NCBI GenBank assembly: GCA_966211965.1
Contig: CBIHON010000021.1
Location: forward strand, 1 to 64,000
Length of the DNA: 64,000 nucleotides
From: CBIHON01 sp966211965
Lineage (GTDB): Bacteria > Pseudomonadota > Gammaproteobacteria > Burkholderiales > Burkholderiaceae_D
Direction: 5' to 3'
Position numbers and translations under genes: made by a program. Shown in pieces: positions 23,766-31,016 of the stretch. Each line of letters opens with the position of its first letter. The stretch's first letter is position 1. Below the pieces are notes generated by a model, which searched no databases, had not been told where the DNA came from, and saw nothing but the letters and a program-made list of their open reading frames with translations.

Positions 23766-24746
23766 ATGCGCGCTATCGAAATTACCCAGCCGGGACCACC
23801 GGATGTATTGAGGCTATGTGAGCGGCCTTTGCCGATTCTTAAGCCTGGAGAAGTTCTGATCAAGGTCCATGCGGCCGGTGTCAATCGCCCTGATGTTGTG
23901 CAGCGTACTGGGCACTATCCGGTTCCGGCCGGCGCTTCGGATTTGCCTGGGTTGGAAGTTGGCGGCGAGATCGTCGACGGCGATTTGTCAGGAAGTGAAT
24001 TCAGGCAAGGTGATATGGTGTGCGCACTCGTGCAGGGCGGCGGCTATGCCGAGTATTGCGCCGCGCCGCTGCAGCAATGCCTGCCGGCTCCGAGAGGCTT
24101 GAGCATGGTTGAGGCGGCCTCGCTGCCAGAAACATTTTTCACCGTATGGAGCAATGTCTTTGATCGTGCCAAGCTCAGCGAGGGGGAAACTTTTTTGGTG
24201 CAGGGTGGCACTTCCGGCATTGGTGTTGCCGCAATACAGATTGCGGCAGCATTCGGCCACCGCGTGTTTGCGACTGCGGGTACCGACGACAAGTGCCGCA
24301 CATGCGAAGCGCTGGGAGCGGAGCGCGGTATTAATTATCGAACAGAGAATTTTGTCGATGTCATTAAAGCGGCTACCGGCGATCGGGGGGTAGATGTGAT
24401 TCTCGATATGGTTGGTGGCGATTATGTGGCGCGCGAGATCGGTTGCCTGGCCGAGGATGGTCGCTTGGCGGTGATTGCCTTGCTGGGAGGTATGACCGCA
24501 ACGTTGGATTTGGGGCGGCTTTTGCGGCGCCGTTTGACGGTTACCGGTTCGACCCTGCGCCCACGCTCCATCGCTTTTAAAGCCGCGATCGCGGCGAATC
24601 TGCGTGAGCGTATTTGGCCTTTGCTCGAGGCGGGCAAGGTGAAGCCTGTTGTTTACCAAACCTTTCCGCTGGAGCATGCAGCGCAGGCGCACACCTTGAT
24701 GGAGAGTAGCAAGCATATAGGGAAAATCATGCTGAAGCTTGTTTGA
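23766..24746 (+). CDS. NAD(P)H quinone oxidoreductase, PIG3-type zinc-less MDR
   Basis: 326 aa from ATG 23766; the upstream open frame from 23667 lacks family similarity. It is a medium-chain dehydrogenase/reductase with GroES-like domain (about 1-120; HAAGVNRPDVVQRTGHYP) and Rossmann domain (about 125-290; GGTSGIGVAAIQIA is the nucleotide-binding turn). The zinc ligands of alcohol dehydrogenases are missing, as in quinone reductases. The sequence follows the TIGR02824 pattern (RAIEITQPGPPDVL at the start). It probably reduces quinones or enones with NADPH. It stands between pnp and tpiA, apparently monocistronic. Confidence 0.9.
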   Translation: MRAIEITQPGPPDVLRLCERPLPILKPGEVLIKVHAAGVNRPDVVQRTGHYPVPAGASDLPGLEVGGEIVDGDLSGSEFRQGDMVCALVQGGGYAEYCAAPLQQCLPAPRGLSMVEAASLPETFFTVWSNVFDRAKLSEGETFLVQGGTSGIGVAAIQIAAAFGHRVFATAGTDDKCRTCEALGAERGINYRTENFVDVIKAATGDRGVDVILDMVGGDYVAREIGCLAEDGRLAVIALLGGMTATLDLGRLLRRRLTVTGSTLRPRSIAFKAAIAANLRERIWPLLEAGKVKPVVYQTFPLEHAAQAHTLMESSKHIGKIMLKLV

Positions 24747-24862
24747 AAAGGGAACTTTCTTCTCTTAAATGGTCTGATCCGCACCTATGATTGCTTGCAG
24801 TGGGTTTGACCGCCCTTGTCGCCCCGCGCTAGAATAGCGGGTTATTGAAATTTTGGGTTGAT

Positions 24863-25609
24863 ATGCGTCGCAAACTCGTTGCCGGTAACTGGAAGATGAA
24901 TGGCAGTCTGGCTGCCAACAGCGCTTTGCTGGCTGGGCTCAAGGATGGGCTCGGGGAGGCAGGCTGTGACGTCGCAGTATGTGCACCCGCACCTTACTTC
25001 GCACAGTGTCAAGCTGATTTGCGCGGCAGCGCAATTGCGTGGGGCGGGCAGGATCTTTCTGTTCATGAGTCGGGGGCCTATACCGGCGAAGTTGCGGCGT
25101 CGATGCTGGTCGACTTCGGTTGTAAATATGTGATCGTGGGCCATTCCGAGCGTCGCGCCTATCATGCTGAAAGCGATGTGTTGGTGGCTCAAAAAACTTC
25201 GCGCGCTTTGGGCGCTGGCTTGGTCCCGATTGTGTGTGTCGGCGAGACGCTTGCCGAGCGCGAGGCGGGGCAGACGGATGCAGTGGTCGGCCGGCAGATC
25301 GATGCGGTGCTGGCGGTCCTCGATGTCGCCGCTCTGGCAAAAATTGTTGTGGCTTACGAACCGGTGTGGGCGATCGGTACCGGCAAAACTGCAACGCCCC
25401 GGATGGCGCAAGACGTGCACGCAATGTTGCGCGCAAAGCTTGTGCAAAAAGATGCAAGTGCGGCTGCTGATGTAAGGGTTTTGTATGGCGGAAGCATGAA
25501 GCCCGACAATGCCAAGGAATTGCTTGCGATGCCTGACATTGACGGTGGTTTGATTGGCGGTGCGGCTTTGAAGGCGGCGGATTTTCTGGCGATTATTCGT
25601 GCCGTTTAA
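24863..25609 (+). CDS. tpiA: Triosephosphate isomerase
   Basis: 248 aa from ATG 24863. The active-site residues are in place: Asn and Lys in AGNWKMNG (residues 7-14), His in IVGHSERR near 93-100, and the catalytic Glu in AYEPVWAIGTG (family signature) near 166. It interconverts dihydroxyacetone phosphate and glyceraldehyde 3-phosphate in glycolysis and gluconeogenesis. It sits 53 bp before secG on the same strand, the usual tpiA-secG-nuo order. Confidence 0.97.
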   Translation: MRRKLVAGNWKMNGSLAANSALLAGLKDGLGEAGCDVAVCAPAPYFAQCQADLRGSAIAWGGQDLSVHESGAYTGEVAASMLVDFGCKYVIVGHSERRAYHAESDVLVAQKTSRALGAGLVPIVCVGETLAEREAGQTDAVVGRQIDAVLAVLDVAALAKIVVAYEPVWAIGTGKTATPRMAQDVHAMLRAKLVQKDASAAADVRVLYGGSMKPDNAKELLAMPDIDGGLIGGAALKAADFLAIIRAV

Positions 25610-25662
25610 TAATTGCAGCAGTCTGGCAATTACAGAATTATTTAGAGATCGGAAATCATTAC

Positions 25663-26082
25663 ATGAACGCTTTTATTACTATCATCATCGCAGTGCAGGT
25701 ATTGGCTGCGTTGGCTATTATTGGTCTGGTGTTGCTGCAGCATGGTAAGGGCGCTGACATGGGCGCGGCTTTTGGTTCTGGTGCCTCGGGCAGCCTGTTT
25801 GGTGCAACCGGTTCTTCCAACTTCCTGTCCAAGTCGACTGGTGTTGCGGCGGCGATTTTTTTTGCTGCAACGTTGGCGCTTGCTTTCCTCGGTACTAAGC
25901 ATACAGTGGTCGGTGGTGGTGTCATGGAAAATATGCCTGTGCCCGTTGCGCCCGCTCCGGCGTCAGCCGCATCTGCGGCTCCTGCTGCTGCAAGTGCGCC
26001 TGCGGCAAATGCTGCGGCTCAGCCTTCTGCAAGCGGTGTTCCTGCCAGTGCGGCAGGTCAGGCAAATCAAATCCCTAAATAA
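25663..26082 (+). CDS. secG: Protein translocase subunit SecG
   Basis: 139 aa. Two transmembrane helices (about 3-22 and 56-73) flank the conserved cytoplasmic loop with LLQHGKGADMGAAFGSGASGSLFG (family signature around residues 25-48). A long Ala/Pro-rich C-terminal tail (about 87-139) is common in Betaproteobacteria. SecG supports SecA-driven protein export with SecYE. Start ATG at 25663. tRNA-Leu and the nuo operon follow. Confidence 0.95.
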   Translation: MNAFITIIIAVQVLAALAIIGLVLLQHGKGADMGAAFGSGASGSLFGATGSSNFLSKSTGVAAAIFFAATLALAFLGTKHTVVGGGVMENMPVPVAPAPASAASAAPAAASAPAANAAAQPSASGVPASAAGQANQIPK

Positions 26083-26126
26083 ATAAAAACATTTGATCTG
26101 TCGCATTGTTTTAGTGCAATTGTGCG

Positions 26127-26156
26127 TTGAACAATAAGGGTAATTTAGGTTAAAAT
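26127..26156 (+). promoter_or_regulatory. Probable promoter of tRNA-Leu
   Basis: TTGAAC (26127-26132) and TAAAAT (26151-26156), 18-bp spacer, predicted start about 6 bases before the tRNA. Confidence 0.6.
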
Positions 26157-26168
26157 AGCAGTCTTCAA

Positions 26169-26253
26169 GCCGACGTGGTGAAATTGGTAGACACGCTATC
26201 TTGAGGGGGTAGTGGCGAAAGCTGTGCGAGTTCGAGTCTCGCCGTCGGCACCA
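26169..26253 (+). tRNA. tRNA-Leu (anticodon GAG)
   Basis: 85 nt class II tRNA. The acceptor stem GCCGACG pairs with CGTCGGC, the discriminator is A, and the encoded CCA follows. The anticodon arm reads CTATC-TTGAGGG-GGTAG with anticodon GAG. A long variable arm and a GTTCGAGTC T-loop are present. It lies between secG and nuoA with its own terminator. Confidence 0.96.
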
Positions 26254-26261
26254 GTAAGCAG

Positions 26262-26293
26262 AGCCAGCGAAGGGGGTCCTTCGCTGGCTTTTT
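26262..26293 (+). terminator. Intrinsic terminator after tRNA-Leu
   Basis: GCCAGCGAAG (26262-26271) pairs with CTTCGCTGGC (26279-26288), then TTTTTA. It separates the tRNA from the nuo operon. Confidence 0.88.
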
Positions 26294-26383
26294 ATCGAGG
26301 AGTTATCGTTTGATTTTGGTGGGTTTCTCAAGAAATCATTCTGCTATTGTCTGGCTTTGCTCCAATAAATATTGCGCACAATC

Positions 26384-26743
26384 GTGAACCTCGAAAACTA
26401 TTTCCCTGTCTTGTTGTTTATTCTTGTTGGTATAGGCGTTGGCGTCGTTCCTCAAATCCTGGGTCGCATCCTGGCGCCATTTAAGCCCGATGCGGAAAAG
26501 CTCTCTCCCTATGAGTGCGGTTTTGAGGCTTTTGAGGACGCTCGCATGAAGTTTGATGTGCGCTATTACTTGGTGGCGATTCTATTCATTTTGTTCGATC
26601 TGGAAACGGCGTTTTTCTTCCCTTGGGGTGTCGCCATGCGAGATCTCGGTTGGGCTGGCTTTGTGACGATGCTGGTATTTATCATCGAATTCCTGGTCGG
26701 GTTCTGGTACATCTGGAAGAAAGGTGCCCTTGATTGGGAATGA
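26384..26743 (+). CDS. nuoA: NADH-quinone oxidoreductase subunit A
   Basis: 119 aa from the GTG at 26384, which gives the family N-terminus MNLENYFPVLLF; a TTG at 26372 in the same frame would add four residues. Three membrane helices. The loop with the conserved YECGF (Cys used in redox-state labelling of complex I) and RYYLVAILFILFDLE are intact. First gene of the 14-gene nuo operon; small membrane subunit near the quinone tunnel. Confidence 0.94.
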   Translation: MNLENYFPVLLFILVGIGVGVVPQILGRILAPFKPDAEKLSPYECGFEAFEDARMKFDVRYYLVAILFILFDLETAFFFPWGVAMRDLGWAGFVTMLVFIIEFLVGFWYIWKKGALDWE

Positions 26744-26746
26744 GTC

Positions 26747-27223
26747 ATGTCGATTGAAGGTGTATTGAACGAAGGTTTTGTTACCACTACTGCGGATAAG
26801 CTGATCAACTGGACGCGTACCGGTTCAATGTGGCCGATGACGTTTGGTCTTGCCTGCTGCGCGGTGGAGATGATGCATGCCGGCGCGTCGCGTTATGATC
26901 TCGATCGTTTTGGTGTCGTGTTTCGCCCATCCCCGCGTCAATCCGATGTGATGATTGTTGCCGGTACTTTGTGCAACAAAATGGCGCCTGCGCTACGCAA
27001 GGTCTACGACCAGATGGCTGAGCCGCGCTGGGTGATTTCGATGGGGTCCTGCGCCAATGGTGGTGGTTACTACCACTATTCATATTCAGTAGTGCGCGGC
27101 TGTGATCGCATTGTGCCGGTCGATGTATATGTCCCGGGATGTCCTCCGACTGCCGAAGCGCTGTTGTACGGCATCATGCAATTGCAAAACAAGATCAAGC
27201 GCACCAATACGATTGCGCGCTAA
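26747..27223 (+). CDS. nuoB: NADH-quinone oxidoreductase subunit B
   Basis: 158 aa. It carries the terminal 4Fe-4S cluster N2: the tandem Cys37-Cys38 in ACCAVEMMHA, a third Cys in MGSCANGGGYY and the fourth in VPGCPPTAEAL are all present. It passes electrons to ubiquinone at the interface with NuoD. It begins 3 bp after nuoA. Confidence 0.97.
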   Translation: MSIEGVLNEGFVTTTADKLINWTRTGSMWPMTFGLACCAVEMMHAGASRYDLDRFGVVFRPSPRQSDVMIVAGTLCNKMAPALRKVYDQMAEPRWVISMGSCANGGGYYHYSYSVVRGCDRIVPVDVYVPGCPPTAEALLYGIMQLQNKIKRTNTIAR

Positions 27224-27244
27224 TAGGGCGGTTCTGTAAAAAAT

Positions 27245-27841
27245 ATGGCGACGAAACTGGAAACCCTTGAGGCTGCCTTGCGTAATGCGCTCGGGGAGCA
27301 AATTCAAAGTCTGAGCATTGCGTTGGGAGAGGTCACGGTGGTGGTCAAGGCTTCCGAGTACTTGGCTGCGATGCGCGTGTTGCGCGATCATGTCGATCTG
27401 CGTTTCGAAGAGTTGATGGATTTGTGCGGTGTTGACTATTCGACCTATGGGGATGGCATTTGGGACGGCGCTCGTTTTGCGGTGGTTTCTCATTTGCTCT
27501 CTGTTACGCACAACTGGCGGGTGCGGGTGCGTGTGTTTGCGCCGGACGATGAGATGCCGGTGGTTCCCTCTGTTACTCAAATCTGGAATTCTGCCAATTG
27601 GTACGAGCGCGAAGCTTTTGATTTCTTCGGCATCCTGTTTGAAGGGCACAACGACTTGCGCCGTATCTTGACTGATTATGGTTTTATCGGTCATCCGTTC
27701 CGCAAGGACTTTCCTGTTTCCGGTTACGTCGAGATGCGTTACGACCCGGAGCAAAAGCGTGTAATTTACCAACCCGTCACGATCGAGCCGCGCGAAAATG
27801 TGCCGCGTGTGATTCGTGAAGAACAGTACGGGATGAAATAA
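27245..27841 (+). CDS. nuoC: NADH-quinone oxidoreductase subunit C
   Basis: 198 aa, a separate subunit (not fused to NuoD as in E. coli). The 30-kDa subunit signature ERE.FD..GI.F.GH.DLRRILTDYGF.GHP.RKDFP is present (residues about 118-155). It is a structural part of the peripheral arm. The stop overlaps the nuoD start (TAATG). Confidence 0.97.
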   Translation: MATKLETLEAALRNALGEQIQSLSIALGEVTVVVKASEYLAAMRVLRDHVDLRFEELMDLCGVDYSTYGDGIWDGARFAVVSHLLSVTHNWRVRVRVFAPDDEMPVVPSVTQIWNSANWYEREAFDFFGILFEGHNDLRRILTDYGFIGHPFRKDFPVSGYVEMRYDPEQKRVIYQPVTIEPRENVPRVIREEQYGMK

Positions 27842-29094
27842 TGGCTGAGATCAAGAACTACACCCTCAACTTTGGTCCACAGCATCCTGCTGCGCACGGC
27901 GTGCTGCGTCTCGTGCTGGAGTTGGATGGCGAAGTCATTCAGCGCGCCGATCCGCACATCGGTCTGCTGCATCGAGCGACCGAAAAGCTGGCCGAGCAAA
28001 AAACCTATCTGCAATCCGTGCCTTACATGGATCGTCTCGACTACGTGTCGATGATGTGCAATGAACACGCCTACGTAATGGCGATTGAAAAGCTGCTCGG
28101 CGTCGAGGTGCCATTGCGCGCGCAATACATTCGCGTGATGTTCGACGAAATTACGCGCTTGCTGAATCACTTGCTGTGGTTGGGTGCGCATGCGCTGGAC
28201 GTCGGCGCGATGGCAGTATTTCTTTACGCCTTCCGCGAGCGCGAAGATTTGATGGATTGCTATGAGGCGGTGTCCGGGGCGCGTCTACATGCGGCCTATT
28301 ATCGTCCGGGCGGCGTGTACCGCGACTTGCCGGATGCGATGCCGCAACACAAGGCCTCGCTCATCCGCAATGCCAAGGCGATCAAGCAATTGAACGAGAA
28401 CCGCCAAGGCTCGCTGCTCGATTTCATTGAGGACTTCACCAATCGTTTTCCTACTTATGTCGACGAATACGAGACTCTGCTGACCGACAACCGTATCTGG
28501 AAGCAGCGGCTGGTCGGCATCGGCGTGGTATCTCCGGAGCGCGCCAAAGCGATGGGCTTCACCGGTGCGATGTTGCGTGGTTCCGGCGTCGAATGGGATT
28601 TGCGCAAGAAGCAGCCTTACGAAGTCTACGATTTGCTCGACTTCGATATTCCGGTCGGCACCAACGGCGATTGTTATGACCGTTATCTGGTCCGTGTCGA
28701 GGAAATGCGTCAGTCGAATCGCATCATCAAGCAATGCGTCGAATGGCTGCGCAATAATCCGGGCCCCGTGATGACTGACAACCACAAGGTTGCACCGCCA
28801 TCGCGCGTCGACATGAAGTCAAATATGGAAGAGTTGATCCACCACTTCAAGCTCTTCACCGAAGGTTTCCATGTGCCGATCGGCGAAGCCTATTGCGCGG
28901 TTGAACACCCGAAGGGCGAGTTCGGCATCTACCTTATTTCTGACGGCGCCAACAAGCCTTACCGGATGAAGATACGGGCACCCGGCTTTGCGCACTTGCA
29001 GGGATTGGACGAGATGGCCAAGGGCCATATGATTGCCGACGCGGTAACCATCATCGGTACGCAGGATATTGTATTCGGAGAGATCGATCGTTAA
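27841..29094 (+). CDS. nuoD: NADH-quinone oxidoreductase subunit D
   Basis: 417 aa, 49-kDa subunit related to hydrogenase large subunits, without Ni-binding cysteines. It forms the quinone-binding pocket with NuoB. FGPQHPAAHGVLRL (residues 10-23), with the quinone-site His, and the conserved Tyr in YLQSVPYMDRLDY are intact. Translationally coupled to nuoC. Confidence 0.97.
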   Translation: MAEIKNYTLNFGPQHPAAHGVLRLVLELDGEVIQRADPHIGLLHRATEKLAEQKTYLQSVPYMDRLDYVSMMCNEHAYVMAIEKLLGVEVPLRAQYIRVMFDEITRLLNHLLWLGAHALDVGAMAVFLYAFREREDLMDCYEAVSGARLHAAYYRPGGVYRDLPDAMPQHKASLIRNAKAIKQLNENRQGSLLDFIEDFTNRFPTYVDEYETLLTDNRIWKQRLVGIGVVSPERAKAMGFTGAMLRGSGVEWDLRKKQPYEVYDLLDFDIPVGTNGDCYDRYLVRVEEMRQSNRIIKQCVEWLRNNPGPVMTDNHKVAPPSRVDMKSNMEELIHHFKLFTEGFHVPIGEAYCAVEHPKGEFGIYLISDGANKPYRMKIRAPGFAHLQGLDEMAKGHMIADAVTIIGTQDIVFGEIDR

Positions 29095-29120
29095 TCGCGA
29101 TTGAGTGTGAGGCAAAGATA

Positions 29121-29600
29121 ATGCTGTTATCAGAGCAAGCGTATAAAAAAATCGATCGCGAAGTTGCGAAATTCCCGGTGGAGCAAAAGCAGTCCGCAGT
29201 CATGGCGGCACTTGCTATCGCCCAGGATGAAAAAGGCTGGTTATCGCCCGAGGTGATGCAGGATGTCGCCGATTACCTCGGTATGCCGGCGGTCGCGGTG
29301 CAGGAAGTCGCGACATTCTACGCGATGTACAACGTCAAGCCGGTCGGCAAGCACAAGATCACTGTTTGCACCAACCTGCCTTGTGCCTTGTCCGGCGGAG
29401 AAAAGGCTGCACATTACCTGAAGCACAAGCTCGGCATCGACTACCGTGAAACCACATCCGATGGGCAGTTTACACTGATGGAAGGCGAGTGCATGGGCGC
29501 TTGCGGCGACGCACCCGTTCTCCTGGTTAACAACAAGCGTATGTGCAGTTTGATGTCGAATGAGAAAATCGATGCACTGGTAGAGGAACTGAAAAAATGA
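29121..29600 (+). CDS. nuoE: NADH-quinone oxidoreductase subunit E
   Basis: 159 aa, 24-kDa thioredoxin-fold subunit. The four Cys ligands of the 2Fe-2S cluster N1a are visible: CTNLPC (two) and ECMGACGDAP (two). It is part of the NADH dehydrogenase module with NuoF and NuoG. Its TGA stop overlaps the ATG of nuoF by 4 bp. Confidence 0.97.
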   Translation: MLLSEQAYKKIDREVAKFPVEQKQSAVMAALAIAQDEKGWLSPEVMQDVADYLGMPAVAVQEVATFYAMYNVKPVGKHKITVCTNLPCALSGGEKAAHYLKHKLGIDYRETTSDGQFTLMEGECMGACGDAPVLLVNNKRMCSLMSNEKIDALVEELKK

Positions 29601-30892
29601 CCAGCTTGCACTCGCGTCATATCAATCCACTGATTCTCGCTGGCCTTGATGGCCAGAACTGGCGCTTGGCCGACTATGTCAAACGTGGCGGCTACGAGTC
29701 CTTGAAGCGCATCCTGAACGACAAGGTCGCGCCTGAACAAGTGATCGCTGAGTTGAAGGCATCATCTCTTCGTGGCCGCGGCGGTGCGGGCTTTCCTACC
29801 GGCTTGAAGTGGAGCTTCATGCCGCGCCAGTTCCCAGGGCAAAAGTACTTGGTCTGCAATACGGACGAGGGTGAACCGGGTACGTTCAAGGATCGCGACA
29901 TTATTCGCTACAATCCGCACGCCTTGATCGAAGGCATGGCGATTGGGGCATATGCGATGGGTATTACCGTTGGCTATAACTATATCCACGGCGAAATCTG
30001 GGCCGACTACGAGCGCTTCGAAGAAGCGTTGGAAGAGGCGCGTGCCGCCGGTTTCCTCGGCGACAAGATCATGGGCAGCGAATTCAATTTCCAACTGCAT
30101 GCCTTCCATGGTTACGGCGCCTATATCTGCGGCGAGGAGACTGCGTTGCTCGAATCGCTGGAAGGCAAAAAAGGCCAGCCGCGCTTCAAGCCGCCATTCC
30201 CGGCCAGCTTCGGTCTGTATGGCAAGCCGACCACGATCAACAATACCGAAACTTTCGCAGCCGTACCTTTCATCTTCAAAATGGGCGGTGAAGCGTATGC
30301 AGCGTTAGGTAAGCCAAATAACGGCGGCACCAAGATTTTTTCGATGTCAGGTGACGTCGCCAAGCCCGGCAATTATGAAGTGCCGCTCGGTACGCCGTTT
30401 GCCAAGCTGCTGGAACTTGCTGGTGGTATGCGCGACGGTAAAAAGATCAAGGCCGTCATTCCCGGGGGCTCATCGATGCCGGTGCTGACCGGCGAAGTGA
30501 TGATGGCGACGGACATGGATTACGACTCGATCGCGAAAGCCGGTTCGATGCTGGGTTCTGGCGCAGTCATCGTAATGGACGAAACGCGCTGCATGGTCAA
30601 GTCGCTGTTGCGCCTGTCTTACTTTTATTTCGAAGAGTCTTGCGGCCAATGTACGCCGTGCCGCGAAGGCACGGGTTGGCTGTATCGCATGGTGCATCGG
30701 ATCGAGCATGGACAGGGCAGGGCGGACGATCTGGACATGCTTAATTCGATCGCAGACAACATTCAGGGGCGCACCATTTGTGCGCTGGGCGATGCGGCGG
30801 CGATGCCGGTGCGCGCATTCATCAAGAATTATCGCGAAGAATTTGAATACCATATCGAGCACAAGCGTTGTCTGGTGCCGGCTTACGTGTAG
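29597..30892 (+). CDS. nuoF: NADH-quinone oxidoreductase subunit F
   Basis: 431 aa, 51-kDa NADH-binding flavoprotein. The glycine-rich NADH loop LRGRGGAGFPTGLKW (residues about 57-71), the FMN-site segment GAYICGEETALLESLEG (about 173-189), and the 4Fe-4S motif CGQCTPCREG with a distal Cys are all present. It accepts hydride from NADH. Followed by a 124-bp gap carrying a repeat-like palindromic sequence before nuoG. Confidence 0.97.
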   Translation: MTSLHSRHINPLILAGLDGQNWRLADYVKRGGYESLKRILNDKVAPEQVIAELKASSLRGRGGAGFPTGLKWSFMPRQFPGQKYLVCNTDEGEPGTFKDRDIIRYNPHALIEGMAIGAYAMGITVGYNYIHGEIWADYERFEEALEEARAAGFLGDKIMGSEFNFQLHAFHGYGAYICGEETALLESLEGKKGQPRFKPPFPASFGLYGKPTTINNTETFAAVPFIFKMGGEAYAALGKPNNGGTKIFSMSGDVAKPGNYEVPLGTPFAKLLELAGGMRDGKKIKAVIPGGSSMPVLTGEVMMATDMDYDSIAKAGSMLGSGAVIVMDETRCMVKSLLRLSYFYFEESCGQCTPCREGTGWLYRMVHRIEHGQGRADDLDMLNSIADNIQGRTICALGDAAAMPVRAFIKNYREEFEYHIEHKRCLVPAYV

Positions 30893-31000
30893 TTGGTTCC
30901 TCCCCTTTCGTGAGGGAGCTTAGGTAGGGGATCGATTGTTTCCAAGGTCTCGACCGAAACCCATCCCCACCCCGGCCCTTGCTTGAAAGGGAAGGGGTGA
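30893..31000. repeat. GC-rich palindromic (REP-like) sequence between nuoF and nuoG
   Basis: The left block CCTCCCCTTTC (near 30899-30909) is nearly complementary to GAAAGGGAAGGGG (30986-30998). A second pair, GGTAGGGGATCG and CCCATCCCCACCCC, nests inside. Two local hairpins, TCCCCTTTCGTGAGGGAG and CCCTTGCTTGAAAGGG, are also possible. Other nuo junctions here are mostly 30 bp or less, so this looks inserted. No second copy is seen in the window. Confidence 0.5.
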
Positions 31001-31016
31001 AGTGAGAAGCAAGAAT

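Noticed and set aside
26169..26253. tRNA-Leu as an integration site
   Set aside because: No integrase, no duplicated tRNA 3' end and only core genes on both sides.
31002..31016. GTG start for nuoG
   Set aside because: Family N-terminus begins at the ATG at 31017.
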